Shown: positions 9,191 to 21,690 of the stretch, one piece after another
Layout: every line of letters begins with the position of its first letter
How positions within the stretch are numbered: position 1 is the stretch's first letter
DNA from: Burkholderiales bacterium
GTDB taxonomy: Bacteria > Pseudomonadota > Gammaproteobacteria > Burkholderiales > Casimicrobiaceae
DNA length: 64,000 bases
Reading direction: 5' to 3'
Assembly: GCA_905339295.1 (NCBI GenBank)
Contig: CAJPFI010000013.1
Location: 62,001 to 126,000 of the forward strand
The notes under the pieces: model-generated
The model's database searches: none
What the model was told of the DNA's origin: nothing
Seen by the model: only the letters and a program-made list of their open reading frames with translations
Program-made: the position numbers and the translations under genes

Positions 9191-9336
9191 CCAAGGGCCC
9201 GCTCGTGTACGACCGCGAGAAGCAGGAGCTGGTCTCGAAGGCGGCGCGCCTCGCCTACCCGATCCGCGACGGCATCCCGGTGATGCTCGAGGACGAGGCG
9301 CGCAAGCTGACGCCGGAGGAAGCGGAAAGGGCGTGA
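9151..9336 (+). CDS. Trm112/YcaR family protein
   Basis: 61-residue protein of the Trm112/YcaR (UPF0434) family. It starts at GTG 9151 just after GAGGAGAAG, which serves as ribosome site inside lpxK. The sequence has the family core [32 protein letters not shown] and a short acidic end. Eukaryotic Trm112 activates methyltransferases. The bacterial homologue has only one cysteine here, so zinc binding as in longer forms is doubtful. Position between lpxK and kdsB is conserved across many proteobacteria. Confidence 0.92.
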   Translation: MDPKLLEILVCPVTKGPLVYDREKQELVSKAARLAYPIRDGIPVMLEDEARKLTPEEAERA

Positions 9337-9343
9337 CGGATGA

Positions 9344-11011
<1,668 letters not shown>

Positions 11012-11237
11012 TTCCTGCCGTGTGCGCGGCGGCGAGCCCAGGCCCGTGAAGAGTGCCGGCGGGCCGCCGCGAGGACGGCGCGATCCCCGGGGGGAGCTCT
11101 CGGGCGCGAGGGGCGGGCCGTCCCGAGGCCGCGGCGCCGACCCGGGGGAGGCCGGCGATGCGAGCCTCGCGGGGATGCCATCCGTTCGCCCTCCCCTCCT
11201 TCAGGGGGGCGGGCGCGAAGGCAGCGAGGCGTCGGGC

Positions 11238-12311
11238 GTGCGGGCGGCGCGATTCGCGCCCCTCGTCAGCGTTGTCGTTCGGAGCATGGACCCGCCCACC
11301 CTGCCGCGCGCGCTTGCGTCGGTCGCGATGCAGGACCATCCCGCCGTCGAGGTCGTGCTCGTCGCCGCGTGCGGCCCGTCGCACCGTCCCGTCGAGGCGT
11401 CGGCGTACCCGTTCAGGCTGAACTGGGTCGTGCGCGACGGCCCGCTGCGGCGCCCGGCCGCGGCCAACGCCGGCATCGAGGCGGCGACCGGCGAGTTCGT
11501 CACGATGCTCGACCACGACGACGAGTTCCTCGACGGCCACCTGTCGGCGCTGGTCTCGGCGCTCGCGGCGCATCCCGACGCCGGCGCTGCGTACACGCGC
11601 TTCGAGGTCTGCGAGCGCGGCGCGCGGTTCACGACGGTCGGCCGGCCGTTCCACCGCCTCGCGCTGTTCGAGAAGTCGTACATCCACCACTCGGCGCTCC
11701 TCTACCGCCGGACGCTGCTCGACACGGGGATCCGCTACGACACCGCGCTCGACATCCACGACGACTGGGACTTCGTGCTGCAGCTCTCGGAGCGGACGCG
11801 CTTCGCGTTCGTCGACCGCGTGTCGTTCCGCTGGCACGCGGACACGGGCACGTCCGGCGGCGGTGGCGAGGGGAACTTCGACGCGGCGAAGTACGCGCGG
11901 CAACGCAACTACGTGCACGCGAAGTGGGCCGCGGTGCGCGGGCGCCACGAGGCGGCCTTCCGCGCCGGCATGGAGCGCGCCACGGCGCAGGCGAACGCGG
12001 GCGACCTCGCGGGCGCCGAGTCGGCGCTGCGCGCGCTCGAGGGCGACGCCGCCGACGATCCGGATCTCCTCAACCTGCTCGCGATGGTGCGCCACCGGTC
12101 GGGCGCGCCGCGCGAGGCCGCCGCGATCATGGAGCGCGCCGTGCGCGCCCGGCCCGACGACGCGAACCTGTGGTTCAACGGGGGCATCGCCTGCGCCGCC
12201 GCGTCGATGCCCGGCGCGGCGCGGCACTGCTTCGAGCGCGCGCTCGAGCTCGCGCCGGATCACGCGGGCGCTCGGTCGTGGCTTGCGCGGCTCGCGCGCA
12301 CGGCGCGATAG
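11238..12311 (+). CDS. Family 2 glycosyltransferase with C-terminal TPR repeats
   Basis: About 357 residues. The N-terminal part is a GT-A fold family 2 glycosyltransferase: PLVSVVVRSMD opening strand, NAGIEAATGEFVTMLDHDDEF with the metal-binding LDHDDE, and a later DIHDDWDF stretch. From about residue 265 come tetratricopeptide-like repeats (AGDLAGAESALRALEG, ARPDDANLWFNGGIACAAA, GAARHCFERALELAPDHAGA), probably for protein interaction. Donor and acceptor unknown; surface polysaccharide or protein glycosylation is likely. The start is uncertain: GTG 11238 gives the family-like N-terminus, while ATG 11175 would add 21 residues of low-complexity sequence. Confidence 0.82.
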   Translation: MRAARFAPLVSVVVRSMDPPTLPRALASVAMQDHPAVEVVLVAACGPSHRPVEASAYPFRLNWVVRDGPLRRPAAANAGIEAATGEFVTMLDHDDEFLDGHLSALVSALAAHPDAGAAYTRFEVCERGARFTTVGRPFHRLALFEKSYIHHSALLYRRTLLDTGIRYDTALDIHDDWDFVLQLSERTRFAFVDRVSFRWHADTGTSGGGGEGNFDAAKYARQRNYVHAKWAAVRGRHEAAFRAGMERATAQANAGDLAGAESALRALEGDAADDPDLLNLLAMVRHRSGAPREAAAIMERAVRARPDDANLWFNGGIACAAASMPGAARHCFERALELAPDHAGARSWLARLARTAR

Positions 12312-12362
12312 AATCCCCTGTCGCCCGCATCCGCCTGCCGACCTTTCCCCGCCGGTGCCGCC

Positions 12363-13625
12363 ATGTCCAAGCGCAATGTCTTCTACGCCCAGTCCGGCGG
12401 CGTCACCGCCGTCATCAACGCCACGGCCGCCGGCGTGATCGAGACGGCGCGGCGCCACCGCACGAGGATCGGCAAGGTCTACGCGGGCCGCAACGGCATC
12501 ATCGGCGCGCTGACCGAGGACCTGATCGACACGTCCAAGGAGAGCGCGGCGTCGATCCGCGCCCTCGTGCACACGCCGGGCGGCGCGTTCGGCTCGTGCC
12601 GCTACAAGCTGAAGGGCCTCGACGAGTCGCGCACGCAGTACGAGCGGCTGATCGACGTGTTCCGCGCGCACGACATCGGGCATTTCCTCTACAACGGCGG
12701 CAACGACTCGGCCGACACCTGCCTCAAGGTGTCGCAGGTCGCGGCGAAGCTCGGCTATCCGCTGCAGGCGATCCACGTGCCGAAGACGGTCGACAACGAC
12801 CTCGCGGTCACCGACAACTGCCCCGGGTTCGGCTCGGTCGCCAAGTACGTCGCGACGTCGATGCGCGAGGCCGCGTTCGACGTCGCGTCGATGGCGAAGA
12901 CCTCGACGAAGGTCTTCGTGCTCGAGGTGATGGGGCGCCACGCCGGCTGGATCACCGCCGCGGTCGGCATGGCCGACGACGCCGGAACGCCGATCCCGCT
13001 CGTACTGCTGTTCCCGGAAGTGCCGTTCGACGAGCAGGCGTTCCTCGCGGCGGTCGACGCGAAGACCCGGGCGCACGGCTACTGCTGCATCGGCGTCTCG
13101 GAGGGGCTGCGGAACGCGCAGGGGAAGCTGATGGCGGAGGCGGGCACGAAGGACGCGTTCGGGCACGCGCAGCTGGGCGGCGCGGGGCCGCTGATCGCCT
13201 CGCTCGTCAGGGACAGGCTCGGCTACAAATACCACTGGGCGGTCGCCGACTACCTGCAGCGCGCGGCGCGCCATCTCGCCTCGAAGACCGACGTCCTCCA
13301 GAGCTACGCGGTGGGCCGCGCGGCGGTCGAGTACGCGCTGGCGGGGAGAAACGCCGTGATGCCTGCGATCACGCGCGTGTCGGACAGGCCATACCGATGG
13401 AGGATCACCGAGGCGCCGCTCTCGAAGGTCGCGAACGTCGAGAAGATGCTGCCGCGAGACTTCATCGCCAGCGACGGCTACGGGATCACCGACCGGGCGC
13501 GGCGTTACCTGGGGCCGCTGATGAAGGGCGAGGCGCCGCCGCCGTACCGGGACGGATTGCCGCGCTACATCCGATTGAAGAACGTGGCCGTGCCGCGGAA
13601 GCTGGCCGCGCGCTTCGACATCTGA
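12363..13625 (+). CDS. pfp: Pyrophosphate-type 6-phosphofructokinase
   Basis: 420-residue cytosolic enzyme of group II phosphofructokinases. It phosphorylates fructose 6-phosphate, most likely using pyrophosphate and reversibly. The PPi signature is visible: HFLYNGGNDSADT with Asp where ATP enzymes have Gly, and IHVPKTVDNDLAVTDNC, where Lys replaces the Gly of ATP-dependent PGTIDND. Substrate motifs MGRHAGW and GVSEGLRN follow. The gene lies close to a proton-pumping pyrophosphatase at 14479 with one gene between, a linkage known from methanotrophs and other proteobacteria. ATP use cannot be excluded by sequence alone, but the Asp/Lys pair is strong evidence. Confidence 0.93.
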   Translation: MSKRNVFYAQSGGVTAVINATAAGVIETARRHRTRIGKVYAGRNGIIGALTEDLIDTSKESAASIRALVHTPGGAFGSCRYKLKGLDESRTQYERLIDVFRAHDIGHFLYNGGNDSADTCLKVSQVAAKLGYPLQAIHVPKTVDNDLAVTDNCPGFGSVAKYVATSMREAAFDVASMAKTSTKVFVLEVMGRHAGWITAAVGMADDAGTPIPLVLLFPEVPFDEQAFLAAVDAKTRAHGYCCIGVSEGLRNAQGKLMAEAGTKDAFGHAQLGGAGPLIASLVRDRLGYKYHWAVADYLQRAARHLASKTDVLQSYAVGRAAVEYALAGRNAVMPAITRVSDRPYRWRITEAPLSKVANVEKMLPRDFIASDGYGITDRARRYLGPLMKGEAPPPYRDGLPRYIRLKNVAVPRKLAARFDI

Positions 13626-13718
13626 CGCCGCGGGAGAGACGGGACCGGCGCGCGCAGCGCGTCCGGCGCCGATCCGCCGATCTCCCGACCCTTTTCCCGC
13701 ACCGCCGAGGGCACGACC

Positions 13719-14318
13719 ATGGACAAGATCGTCGACTACTTCCTCGCGCCGGTCTCGCCGTGGACCTACCTGGGACACGAGCGATTCGTCGCGCTGCTGC
13801 AGGCGAGCGGCGCGTCGTGCCGCCTGCATCCGATCGACCTCTCGAAGGTGTTCCCGGTCTCGGGAGGATTGCCGCTGCCGAAGCGCGCGCCGCAGCGCCA
13901 GGCCTACCGGCTGGTCGAGCTCGCGCGCTGGCGAGACTGGCTGCAGATGCCGCTCAACGCGACCCCGAAGTTCGGCGCGTCGCCGGGTGACGCCGCGTCG
14001 CGCTGGATCCTCGCGGCGGCGGAGCGCGGCGCCGCCGCGGGACTCGCGATGGCCGGCGGCGCGATGCGGGCGCGCTGGGCCGAGGAGCGCGACATCGCCG
14101 ACCCGGGCACGCTGCACGCTATCGCGCAAGACTGCGGACTGGACGCCGCAGCGATCGCCGTACGGGCGGATTCGCCCGACATCGCGGCCGCGTACGACGC
14201 CGCGACGCAGCGCGCGATCGACGAGCAGGTGTTCGGCGTGCCGTGGTACGTCTACCGGGGCGAGCCGTTCTGGGGACAGGACCGGCTCGACTTCCTGGCC
14301 CGCGCTCTGGCAAAATAG
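13719..14318 (+). CDS. 2-hydroxychromene-2-carboxylate isomerase family (DsbA/GST-kappa fold)
   Basis: 199-residue protein of the HCCA isomerase/GST-kappa group in the DsbA superfamily. Family marks: MDKIVDYFLAPVSPWTYLGH (the SPWTY site where glutathione binds), VFPVSGGLPLPKRAPQRQAYR, and the C-terminal EQVFGVPWYVYRGEPFWGQDRLDFL. The true NahD reaction is part of naphthalene degradation, but no other naphthalene genes are here, so the substrate is unknown; many relatives are annotated only by fold. It sits between pfp and hppA on the same strand with gaps of about 93 and 160 bases. Confidence 0.88.
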   Translation: MDKIVDYFLAPVSPWTYLGHERFVALLQASGASCRLHPIDLSKVFPVSGGLPLPKRAPQRQAYRLVELARWRDWLQMPLNATPKFGASPGDAASRWILAAAERGAAAGLAMAGGAMRARWAEERDIADPGTLHAIAQDCGLDAAAIAVRADSPDIAAAYDAATQRAIDEQVFGVPWYVYRGEPFWGQDRLDFLARALAK

Positions 14319-14478
14319 CGCGTTTGCCCGAAGGGCGGCCGGGAGGGTTGACCGGTCGCCTCCCGGGCCGGGGGATTCCCGGCGCGCCGACGCGCCGCGG
14401 GCAGCGCGAGGGACGCGGCTCCACGAGCGGCCCCGGGCCCGATCAGCCTTGCCAATTCGTTTCTAGGGAGAGACTCGC

Positions 14479-16671
<2,193 letters not shown>

Positions 16672-16694
16672 CGCGCGCGGCGCAGTGTCGGCGG

Positions 16695-16726
16695 AACGGC
16701 AGCGGGCGACCGCTGCCGTTTCCGTT
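16695..16726 (+). terminator. Intrinsic terminator after hppA
   Basis: A 10-bp perfect stem AACGGCAGCG / CGCTGCCGTT with a 6-base loop (GGCGAC), followed by TCCGTTTG. It starts 24 bases after the hppA stop. The T-tract is interrupted, so efficiency is uncertain. Confidence 0.65.
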
Positions 16727-16821
16727 TGCGGCGCCGGAGGAGTGCCGGGCAGGTCCCCTTCGCGCCCCCGTGCGGCACGTCTGCTAGTATTTCGCGATAC
16801 GAACGTTTGCGGAGAGCGCCG

Positions 16822-17472
16822 ATGAAGGCCGTGCCGGCTTTGATGGCCGCCGTGGTGTTGCTGGCGGCTTCCTTCCACGTGGCCGCCCAGCCGAAGGGCA
16901 AGGCGGCCGCGCCTGCCCAGGCGGAGTCGCCCGCCGGCGTCGATCTCAAGCGCGCCGAGCAGATCGTCGCCGCGCGCTGCTCGCTTTGCCACGGCAACGA
17001 GGGCGAAAGCGCCAGTCCCGTGTTTCCGCGCCTGGCGGGCCAGCACCCGGAGTACATCGCCAAGCAACTGGACGACTTCCAGAGCGGCCGTCGCAAGGGC
17101 ACGATGAACGACCAGGCCAAGGATCTCACCGCGGACGAGATGCGCGCGCTGGGTGTCTTTTTCGGCCGGAAGAAGCCGCTGGCGTACACGGTCCGCGACG
17201 AGGACCTCGCCGCGGTCGGCCGCTACATCTACCACAAGGGGAATTCGTACTCCGGCGTGGCGGCCTGCGCGAGCTGCCACGGACCCAAGGGCGACGGCAC
17301 GATCCAGTTGCCGCGACTCGCGGGCCAGCACGCCGTCTACCTCGAATCGCAGCTCAAGGAGTTCGACAAGCGCGAGCGCACCAACGACAACGCCGTCATG
17401 CACGCCATCGCCTCCAAGCTCACGGAGCTGGAGACGCGTGCCGTGGCGCTGTACGTCAGCGGGATGAAGTAG
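16822..17472 (+). CDS. Diheme cytochrome c4-type protein
   Basis: 216-residue periplasmic cytochrome with a signal peptide (MAAVVLLAASFHVAAQ) and two heme-binding motifs, CSLCH at residues 53-57 and CASCH at 149-153. The two halves repeat the pattern FPRLAGQHPEYIAKQLDDF / LPRLAGQHAVYLESQLKEF, and methionine ligands follow in KGTMND and NDNAVMHAI. This is the classic tandem-duplicated cytochrome c4, which passes electrons to terminal oxidases such as cbb3. ATG 16822 follows GGAGAG. Alone between an hppA terminator and a spacer, so probably its own transcription unit. Confidence 0.94.
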   Translation: MKAVPALMAAVVLLAASFHVAAQPKGKAAAPAQAESPAGVDLKRAEQIVAARCSLCHGNEGESASPVFPRLAGQHPEYIAKQLDDFQSGRRKGTMNDQAKDLTADEMRALGVFFGRKKPLAYTVRDEDLAAVGRYIYHKGNSYSGVAACASCHGPKGDGTIQLPRLAGQHAVYLESQLKEFDKRERTNDNAVMHAIASKLTELETRAVALYVSGMK

Positions 17473-17849
17473 CGCACCCGCCGCTCGCGCCGGGGTTCGT
17501 GCCGCGACGGACGGGCGAGGGCGGCCCGGCGAGACGGCAGGGCGTTTTCCCGGGGCGGTGCGCCGTCCGGAAGCGTCGACCGCGCCGGCATTGGTGTCCA
17601 CGCCGACGCCAGGACACGGCGGGCGACGGCCCGCACGCTGCCGACGGACCCCGTGCCGGCCGTGCGGCTCGGCCGGGCCGACGGGTCCGGTCCGGCCTGT
17701 CTCCGAACAACCCCGGCACGCTCCGCCGGTGCGAAGATTCGCCCGGCGCCGAACGTGCCGCGCCGCAGCCACGATCGCGACACGACGATGCCCCTGCGGT
17801 TCTCCCGAAGCAAAGCCCTGGCCCACGGTGCCGCGCTTGCCGCGTCCGC
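17473..17849. other. GC-rich intergenic region
   Basis: 377 bases after the cytochrome c4 gene. Nothing recognised: no convincing frame, promoter or terminator. Confidence 0.45.
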
Positions 17850-18029
17850 GTCATCGCGATCACCGCGCGGTGCCGCTTCGCCGGCGATCCGATCGAGTTC
17901 GCCGCCGGCCTCGCGCACGCCGCGGCGAGCGGCGATCTGATCGCGGGCCACGGCGTGCAGGATCGCCGCGCGATGCTCGCGACCGTCGAGGCGGACGGGG
18001 TTCGCCGCGCGCGGGCCGGACTGCCGTGA
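17850..18029 (+). pseudogene. Coding-like fragment without a start codon
   Basis: The third frame reads VIAITARCRFAGDPIEF, then an alanine-rich stretch with AGHGVQDRRAML, to a TGA that overlaps the GTG of the next gene as GTGA. Amino-acid composition and third-position G/C are those of a real gene, but no ATG, GTG or TTG opens the frame near position 17850 and the sequence upstream is not protein-like. It may be the 3' remnant of a lost first gene of the operon, or a real small gene whose 5' end suffered a frameshift. No homologue recognised. Confidence 0.35.
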
Positions 18030-19639
18030 CGTACTCGCCGTGCCGCCTGTCGGGCGACGATCTCGCCGTCGGGCTGCGCTTCCTCGCCGCGTTGCCGCGC
18101 TTCCTGCGCACGCCGCTGCCGATGGGCGCGATGCGCGCGATCGTGCGCGAGCGGTTCGCGCAGCGCGACGAGCGCTTTCTCGCGCGGTTCGCCGAGGCGC
18201 TGCGCCTGCCGGGGTCCCCGTACGCGCGGCTCGCGGAACACGCGGGATGCGGCGAGGGCGACGTCGCCTCGTCGGTGCGCCGCGACGGCGTCGAAGGGGC
18301 GCTCGCGATGCTCTACCGCGCCGGCGTCTACCTGGCGGGAGACGAGTTCAAGGGCCGCCGGCCGGTCGTGCGTGGCAGCCTCGCGTTCACCGTCGACCCC
18401 GCGACGCTCGTCAATCCGCGCGGGGTCGTCCACGGTCTGTCCGAGTCGAGCGGCAGCCGCGGCGCGCGCACGCCCGTCCCGATCGACCTCGCGTTCGTGC
18501 GCGACCACGCGGTCAACACGCACATCGCGCTCGACGCGCACGGCGGCTGCGGCTGGACGCACGCGCACCATGGCGTGCCCGGCGGCACCTCGGTGACCAA
18601 TCCGCTCGAGTTCGCGAAGGGGGGACGCCCTCCGGCGCGCTGGTTCACGCCGGTCGACGTCGCCGCGCCGGGACTCTCGCCACGCTACCGCTGGGGCGTG
18701 CGCGCCATGCGGCTGGGCAGCCTCCTCGCGGGCGTGCCGCTGCCGGGCCCGACGCTCGCGCCGTTCGACGACCCGATGCCGGTCGTGCGCTGGATGGCCG
18801 ACGAGCTCGCGCGCGGCCGCGTTCCGCACCTGTGGGGATTCGCGAGCACGGCGGTGCTGATCTGCCAGGCCGCGGCGGACGCCGGCGTCGAGCTCCGCGG
18901 CGCGCGCTTCACGATGGGCGGCGAGCCCACGACCGGGGCGAGGCGCGCCGTCGTCGAGGCCGCCGGCGCCGTCGCGCTCCCGCGCATGGGCGCGACGGAG
19001 ACCGACATCCTGTCGTACGCGTGCGCACGTCCCGATGCCGCCGACGACATGCACTTCCTCGACGACCGCCACGCGATCGTGCAGCCGGGCGACGGGAACG
19101 GGCGTCCCGGCGTGCCGGGCGACGCCATGCTGCTGACCTCGCTCCTCGCCAGCGCGCCGATCCGGCTCCTCAACGTGTGCATGGGCGATCGCGCGACGCT
19201 CGCGCGGCGCGACTGCGGCTGCGGGCTCGCTCGCGACGGCTGGCGACTGCACGTGCACGACGTGCGCTCGTTCGAGAAGCTCACGGCCGGGGGCATCACG
19301 TTCCTCGACGTCGACGTGGTCCGCGTGCTGGAGGAGGTGCTTCCCGCGCGTTTCGGCGGCCGGCCGGCCGACTGGCAACTGGTCGAGCGGATCGACGGCA
19401 CGCGCGCGCGGCCCGAGGTCGCGCTCGTCGTCGACCCGTCGGTGGGGCCGCTCGACGCGGCCGAGGTCGCGGACGCATTCCTCGCCGCGATCGGCGGCGG
19501 CGGCGGCGGAGAACGGCTGATGGAGCTGCAGTGGCGGGACGGACGCGTGCTCTCGGTGGTACGCGAGGCGCCGTCCCGGACCGCGTCCGGCAAGATCCTG
19601 CACGTCGCATGTCGGGGCGACCTTGGGCGCATCGACTGA
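18026..19639 (+). CDS. PaaK-like acyl-CoA ligase / acyl-activating enzyme
   Basis: 537-residue adenylate-forming protein resembling phenylacetate-CoA ligase rather than classical acyl-CoA synthetases. Marks: SSGSRGARTPVPIDLAFV in the place of the nucleotide-binding loop, GFASTAVLICQAAADAGVEL, FTMGGEPTTGARRAVVEAAG, and LPRMGATETDILSYAC for the adenine/Thr-Glu motif. The end RTASGKILHV matches the family lysine loop. A CGCG cluster (DCGCGLARDGW) is present around residue 395. Starts at GTG 18026 and heads a run of four closely spaced genes. Substrate unknown; it would supply the acyl-CoA used by the genes downstream. Confidence 0.8.
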   Translation: MTYSPCRLSGDDLAVGLRFLAALPRFLRTPLPMGAMRAIVRERFAQRDERFLARFAEALRLPGSPYARLAEHAGCGEGDVASSVRRDGVEGALAMLYRAGVYLAGDEFKGRRPVVRGSLAFTVDPATLVNPRGVVHGLSESSGSRGARTPVPIDLAFVRDHAVNTHIALDAHGGCGWTHAHHGVPGGTSVTNPLEFAKGGRPPARWFTPVDVAAPGLSPRYRWGVRAMRLGSLLAGVPLPGPTLAPFDDPMPVVRWMADELARGRVPHLWGFASTAVLICQAAADAGVELRGARFTMGGEPTTGARRAVVEAAGAVALPRMGATETDILSYACARPDAADDMHFLDDRHAIVQPGDGNGRPGVPGDAMLLTSLLASAPIRLLNVCMGDRATLARRDCGCGLARDGWRLHVHDVRSFEKLTAGGITFLDVDVVRVLEEVLPARFGGRPADWQLVERIDGTRARPEVALVVDPSVGPLDAAEVADAFLAAIGGGGGGERLMELQWRDGRVLSVVREAPSRTASGKILHVACRGDLGRID

Positions 19640-19687
19640 GCGCGCGCGCCGACCGGGTCCCGGCTCGGGAGGCATTACACTTCGCCC

Positions 19688-20449
19688 ATGCAGCTCACGC
19701 TCGACGGCAAGGTGGCGCTCGTCACGGGCGCGTTCGGCGGCCTCGGACGCGATTTCGCCCGGATGCTCGCGCGCGCCGGCGCGACCGTGGCGCTGGCCGG
19801 CCGCCGCATCGAGGACGGCCGCGCCATCGCGCAGGCGATGCGCGACGAGGGAGTGAAGGCGTCCGCGTTCCGGATGGACGTGACCGACCGGGGAAGCGTC
19901 GACGCCGCGGTCGACGAAGTCGTGGCGACGATGGGCGGCGTCGACGTGCTCGTCAACAACGCCGGCGTCGCGCTGACCCGACCGTTCCTCGACCTGACCG
20001 AGTCCGACTGGACGTCGATCCGCGCGGTCAACCTCGACGGCGCGTTCCGCGTCGCGCAGGCGGCCGCGCGCGCGATGCGCGACGCCGGACGGGGCGGCAG
20101 CATCGTCAACATCGCCTCGGTGCTCGCGACGCGAGTGGCCGCGCAGGTCGCGCCGTATGCGACGACGAAGGCCGCGCTCGTCCAGCTCACGAAGGCGATG
20201 GCGCTCGAGCTCGCGCGCGAACGCATCCGCGTCAACGCGCTTGCGCCCGGCTACATCGAGACGCCGATCAACCGCGACTTCTTCGCCACCGAGGGCGGAC
20301 GCGAGCTCGTCAAGCGCATCCCGCAGCGCCGGCTCGGCCGCGTCGAGGACCTCGAGGGACCGCTGCTGCTCCTCGCGTCCGACGCCTCGGCATTCATGAC
20401 CGGCGCGGTGATCGCGGTCGACGGCGGCCACGCGGTCAGCTCGCTCTGA
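19688..20449 (+). CDS. Short-chain dehydrogenase/reductase (SDR)
   Basis: 253-residue NAD(P)-dependent classical SDR. The cofactor motif TGAFGGLG is at residues 13-20, VLVNNAGV lies near residue 90, and the catalytic YATTK follows a serine in NIASVLATR. The C-terminal LASDASAFMTGAVIAVDGG is typical of the FabG-like branch. In this operon a ketone/alcohol interconversion on an acyl-CoA is the likely job. Starts 48 bases after the ligase; GGAGG-type site for the next gene lies right after the stop. Confidence 0.92.
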   Translation: MQLTLDGKVALVTGAFGGLGRDFARMLARAGATVALAGRRIEDGRAIAQAMRDEGVKASAFRMDVTDRGSVDAAVDEVVATMGGVDVLVNNAGVALTRPFLDLTESDWTSIRAVNLDGAFRVAQAAARAMRDAGRGGSIVNIASVLATRVAAQVAPYATTKAALVQLTKAMALELARERIRVNALAPGYIETPINRDFFATEGGRELVKRIPQRRLGRVEDLEGPLLLLASDASAFMTGAVIAVDGGHAVSSL

Positions 20450-20460
20450 AGGAGGGCCGG

Positions 20461-21690
20461 ATGGACTTCACGCTGGACCCCACGATCGACGGCGTGCGCC
20501 GCCGGGTGCGGGCGTTCGTCGACGAAAGGCTGATCCCGCTCGAGGCGGACCGCGCGAACTACGACGAGCACGAGAACGTGCGCGAGGACGTGCTCGGGAC
20601 GATGCGCTCGGCGGCGCGCGCCGAGGGACTGTGGGCGCTGCAGACGCCGACGTCGCGCGGCGGCGGCGGGCTTCCGTTCGTCGGCATGGCCGCATGCTAC
20701 GAGGAGATGAACCGCTCGATCTTCGGGCCCGCGACGTTCAACAGCGCGGCCCCCGACGACGGCAACATGATGGTGCTCGAGCGCGTCGGCACCGAGGCGC
20801 AGAAGACGCGCTGGCTGCAGCCGATCGTCGACGGGCGCGTGCGCTCGGCGTTCGTGATGACCGAGCCCCATCCCGGCGGCGGCTCGGACCCGGCGATGAT
20901 CAGCACGACCGCCGAGCGGCGCGGCGGCAAGTGGGTCGTGCACGGCCACAAGTGGTTCATCACCGGCGCCGCGGCGGCCGCGCACTTCCTGCTGATCGCG
21001 CGCACGTCCGGCGATGCCCGAAAGGGCCACACGGCGTTCATGTTCCACCGCGACGCGCCGGGATGGCGGCTGCTGCGCCGGATCCCGGTCATGGGTCCCG
21101 AGGAGCACGGCGGCCACGGCGAGCTCGTCCTCGAGGGACTCGAGATCCCCGACGAGGACCGGCTGCTGGGCGTGGGCGACGGCCTCAAGGTCGCGCAGAT
21201 CCGGCTCGGGCCGGCGCGGCTGACGCACTGCATGCGCTGGCTGGGGCTCGCGCGCCGCAGCCTCGAGATCGCCGGCGCGTACACCGGGATGCGCATGAGC
21301 GGCGGAAAGCGGCTCGCCGAGCGCGAGTCGGTGCAGCTCCTGATGGGCGAGGCCGCGTTGCAGGTGCGCATCGGGCGGCTGCTCGTGATGCACGCGGCGT
21401 CGAAGCTCGACGCCGGCGCGATGGCGCGCAACGAGCTGTCGATGGCGAAGGTGCACGTCGCCGACGCGCTGCACCGCGCCGTCGACACCGCGATCCAGCT
21501 GAACGGCGGCCGCGGCTACTCGAAGGACACCCCGCTCGAGTGGATCTATCGCTACGCGCGGCAGGCGCGGCTCGTCGACGGCGCGTCGGAGGTGCACAGG
21601 ATGGTGATCGCGCGCCACCTGTCGGATTCGCCCGAGGCGTTCTTCGACTGGAACCACCTCGACCCGCCGAAGCGTCCGGGCGGCGGATGA
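20461..21690 (+). CDS. Acyl-CoA dehydrogenase (ACAD10/11- or LvaC-like)
   Basis: 409-residue FAD enzyme. AFVMTEPHPGGGSDP and KWFITGAAAAAHF are the flavin/substrate signatures, and IQLNGGRGYSKDTPLEWIYRYAR with DGASEVHRMVIA form the C-terminal helices. This subgroup is close to ACAD10/11 and Pseudomonas LvaC, in which a phosphorylated 4-hydroxyacyl-CoA loses phosphate. The start ATG 20461 follows AAGGAGGGCC, a strong ribosome site. The stop TGA overlaps the ATG of the phosphotransferase, so the two are made together, as expected if they act in sequence. Confidence 0.9.
   Translation: MDFTLDPTIDGVRRRVRAFVDERLIPLEADRANYDEHENVREDVLGTMRSAARAEGLWALQTPTSRGGGGLPFVGMAACYEEMNRSIFGPATFNSAAPDDGNMMVLERVGTEAQKTRWLQPIVDGRVRSAFVMTEPHPGGGSDPAMISTTAERRGGKWVVHGHKWFITGAAAAAHFLLIARTSGDARKGHTAFMFHRDAPGWRLLRRIPVMGPEEHGGHGELVLEGLEIPDEDRLLGVGDGLKVAQIRLGPARLTHCMRWLGLARRSLEIAGAYTGMRMSGGKRLAERESVQLLMGEAALQVRIGRLLVMHAASKLDAGAMARNELSMAKVHVADALHRAVDTAIQLNGGRGYSKDTPLEWIYRYARQARLVDGASEVHRMVIARHLSDSPEAFFDWNHLDPPKRPGGG

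Noticed and set aside
11071-11237. Possible gene before the GT2 gene
   Set aside because: Text such as PPLLQGGGREG is a common spurious intergenic translation in GC-rich genomes.
13719-14318. True naphthalene pathway isomerase
   Set aside because: No other aromatic ring-degradation gene is in the window; only the fold family is supported.
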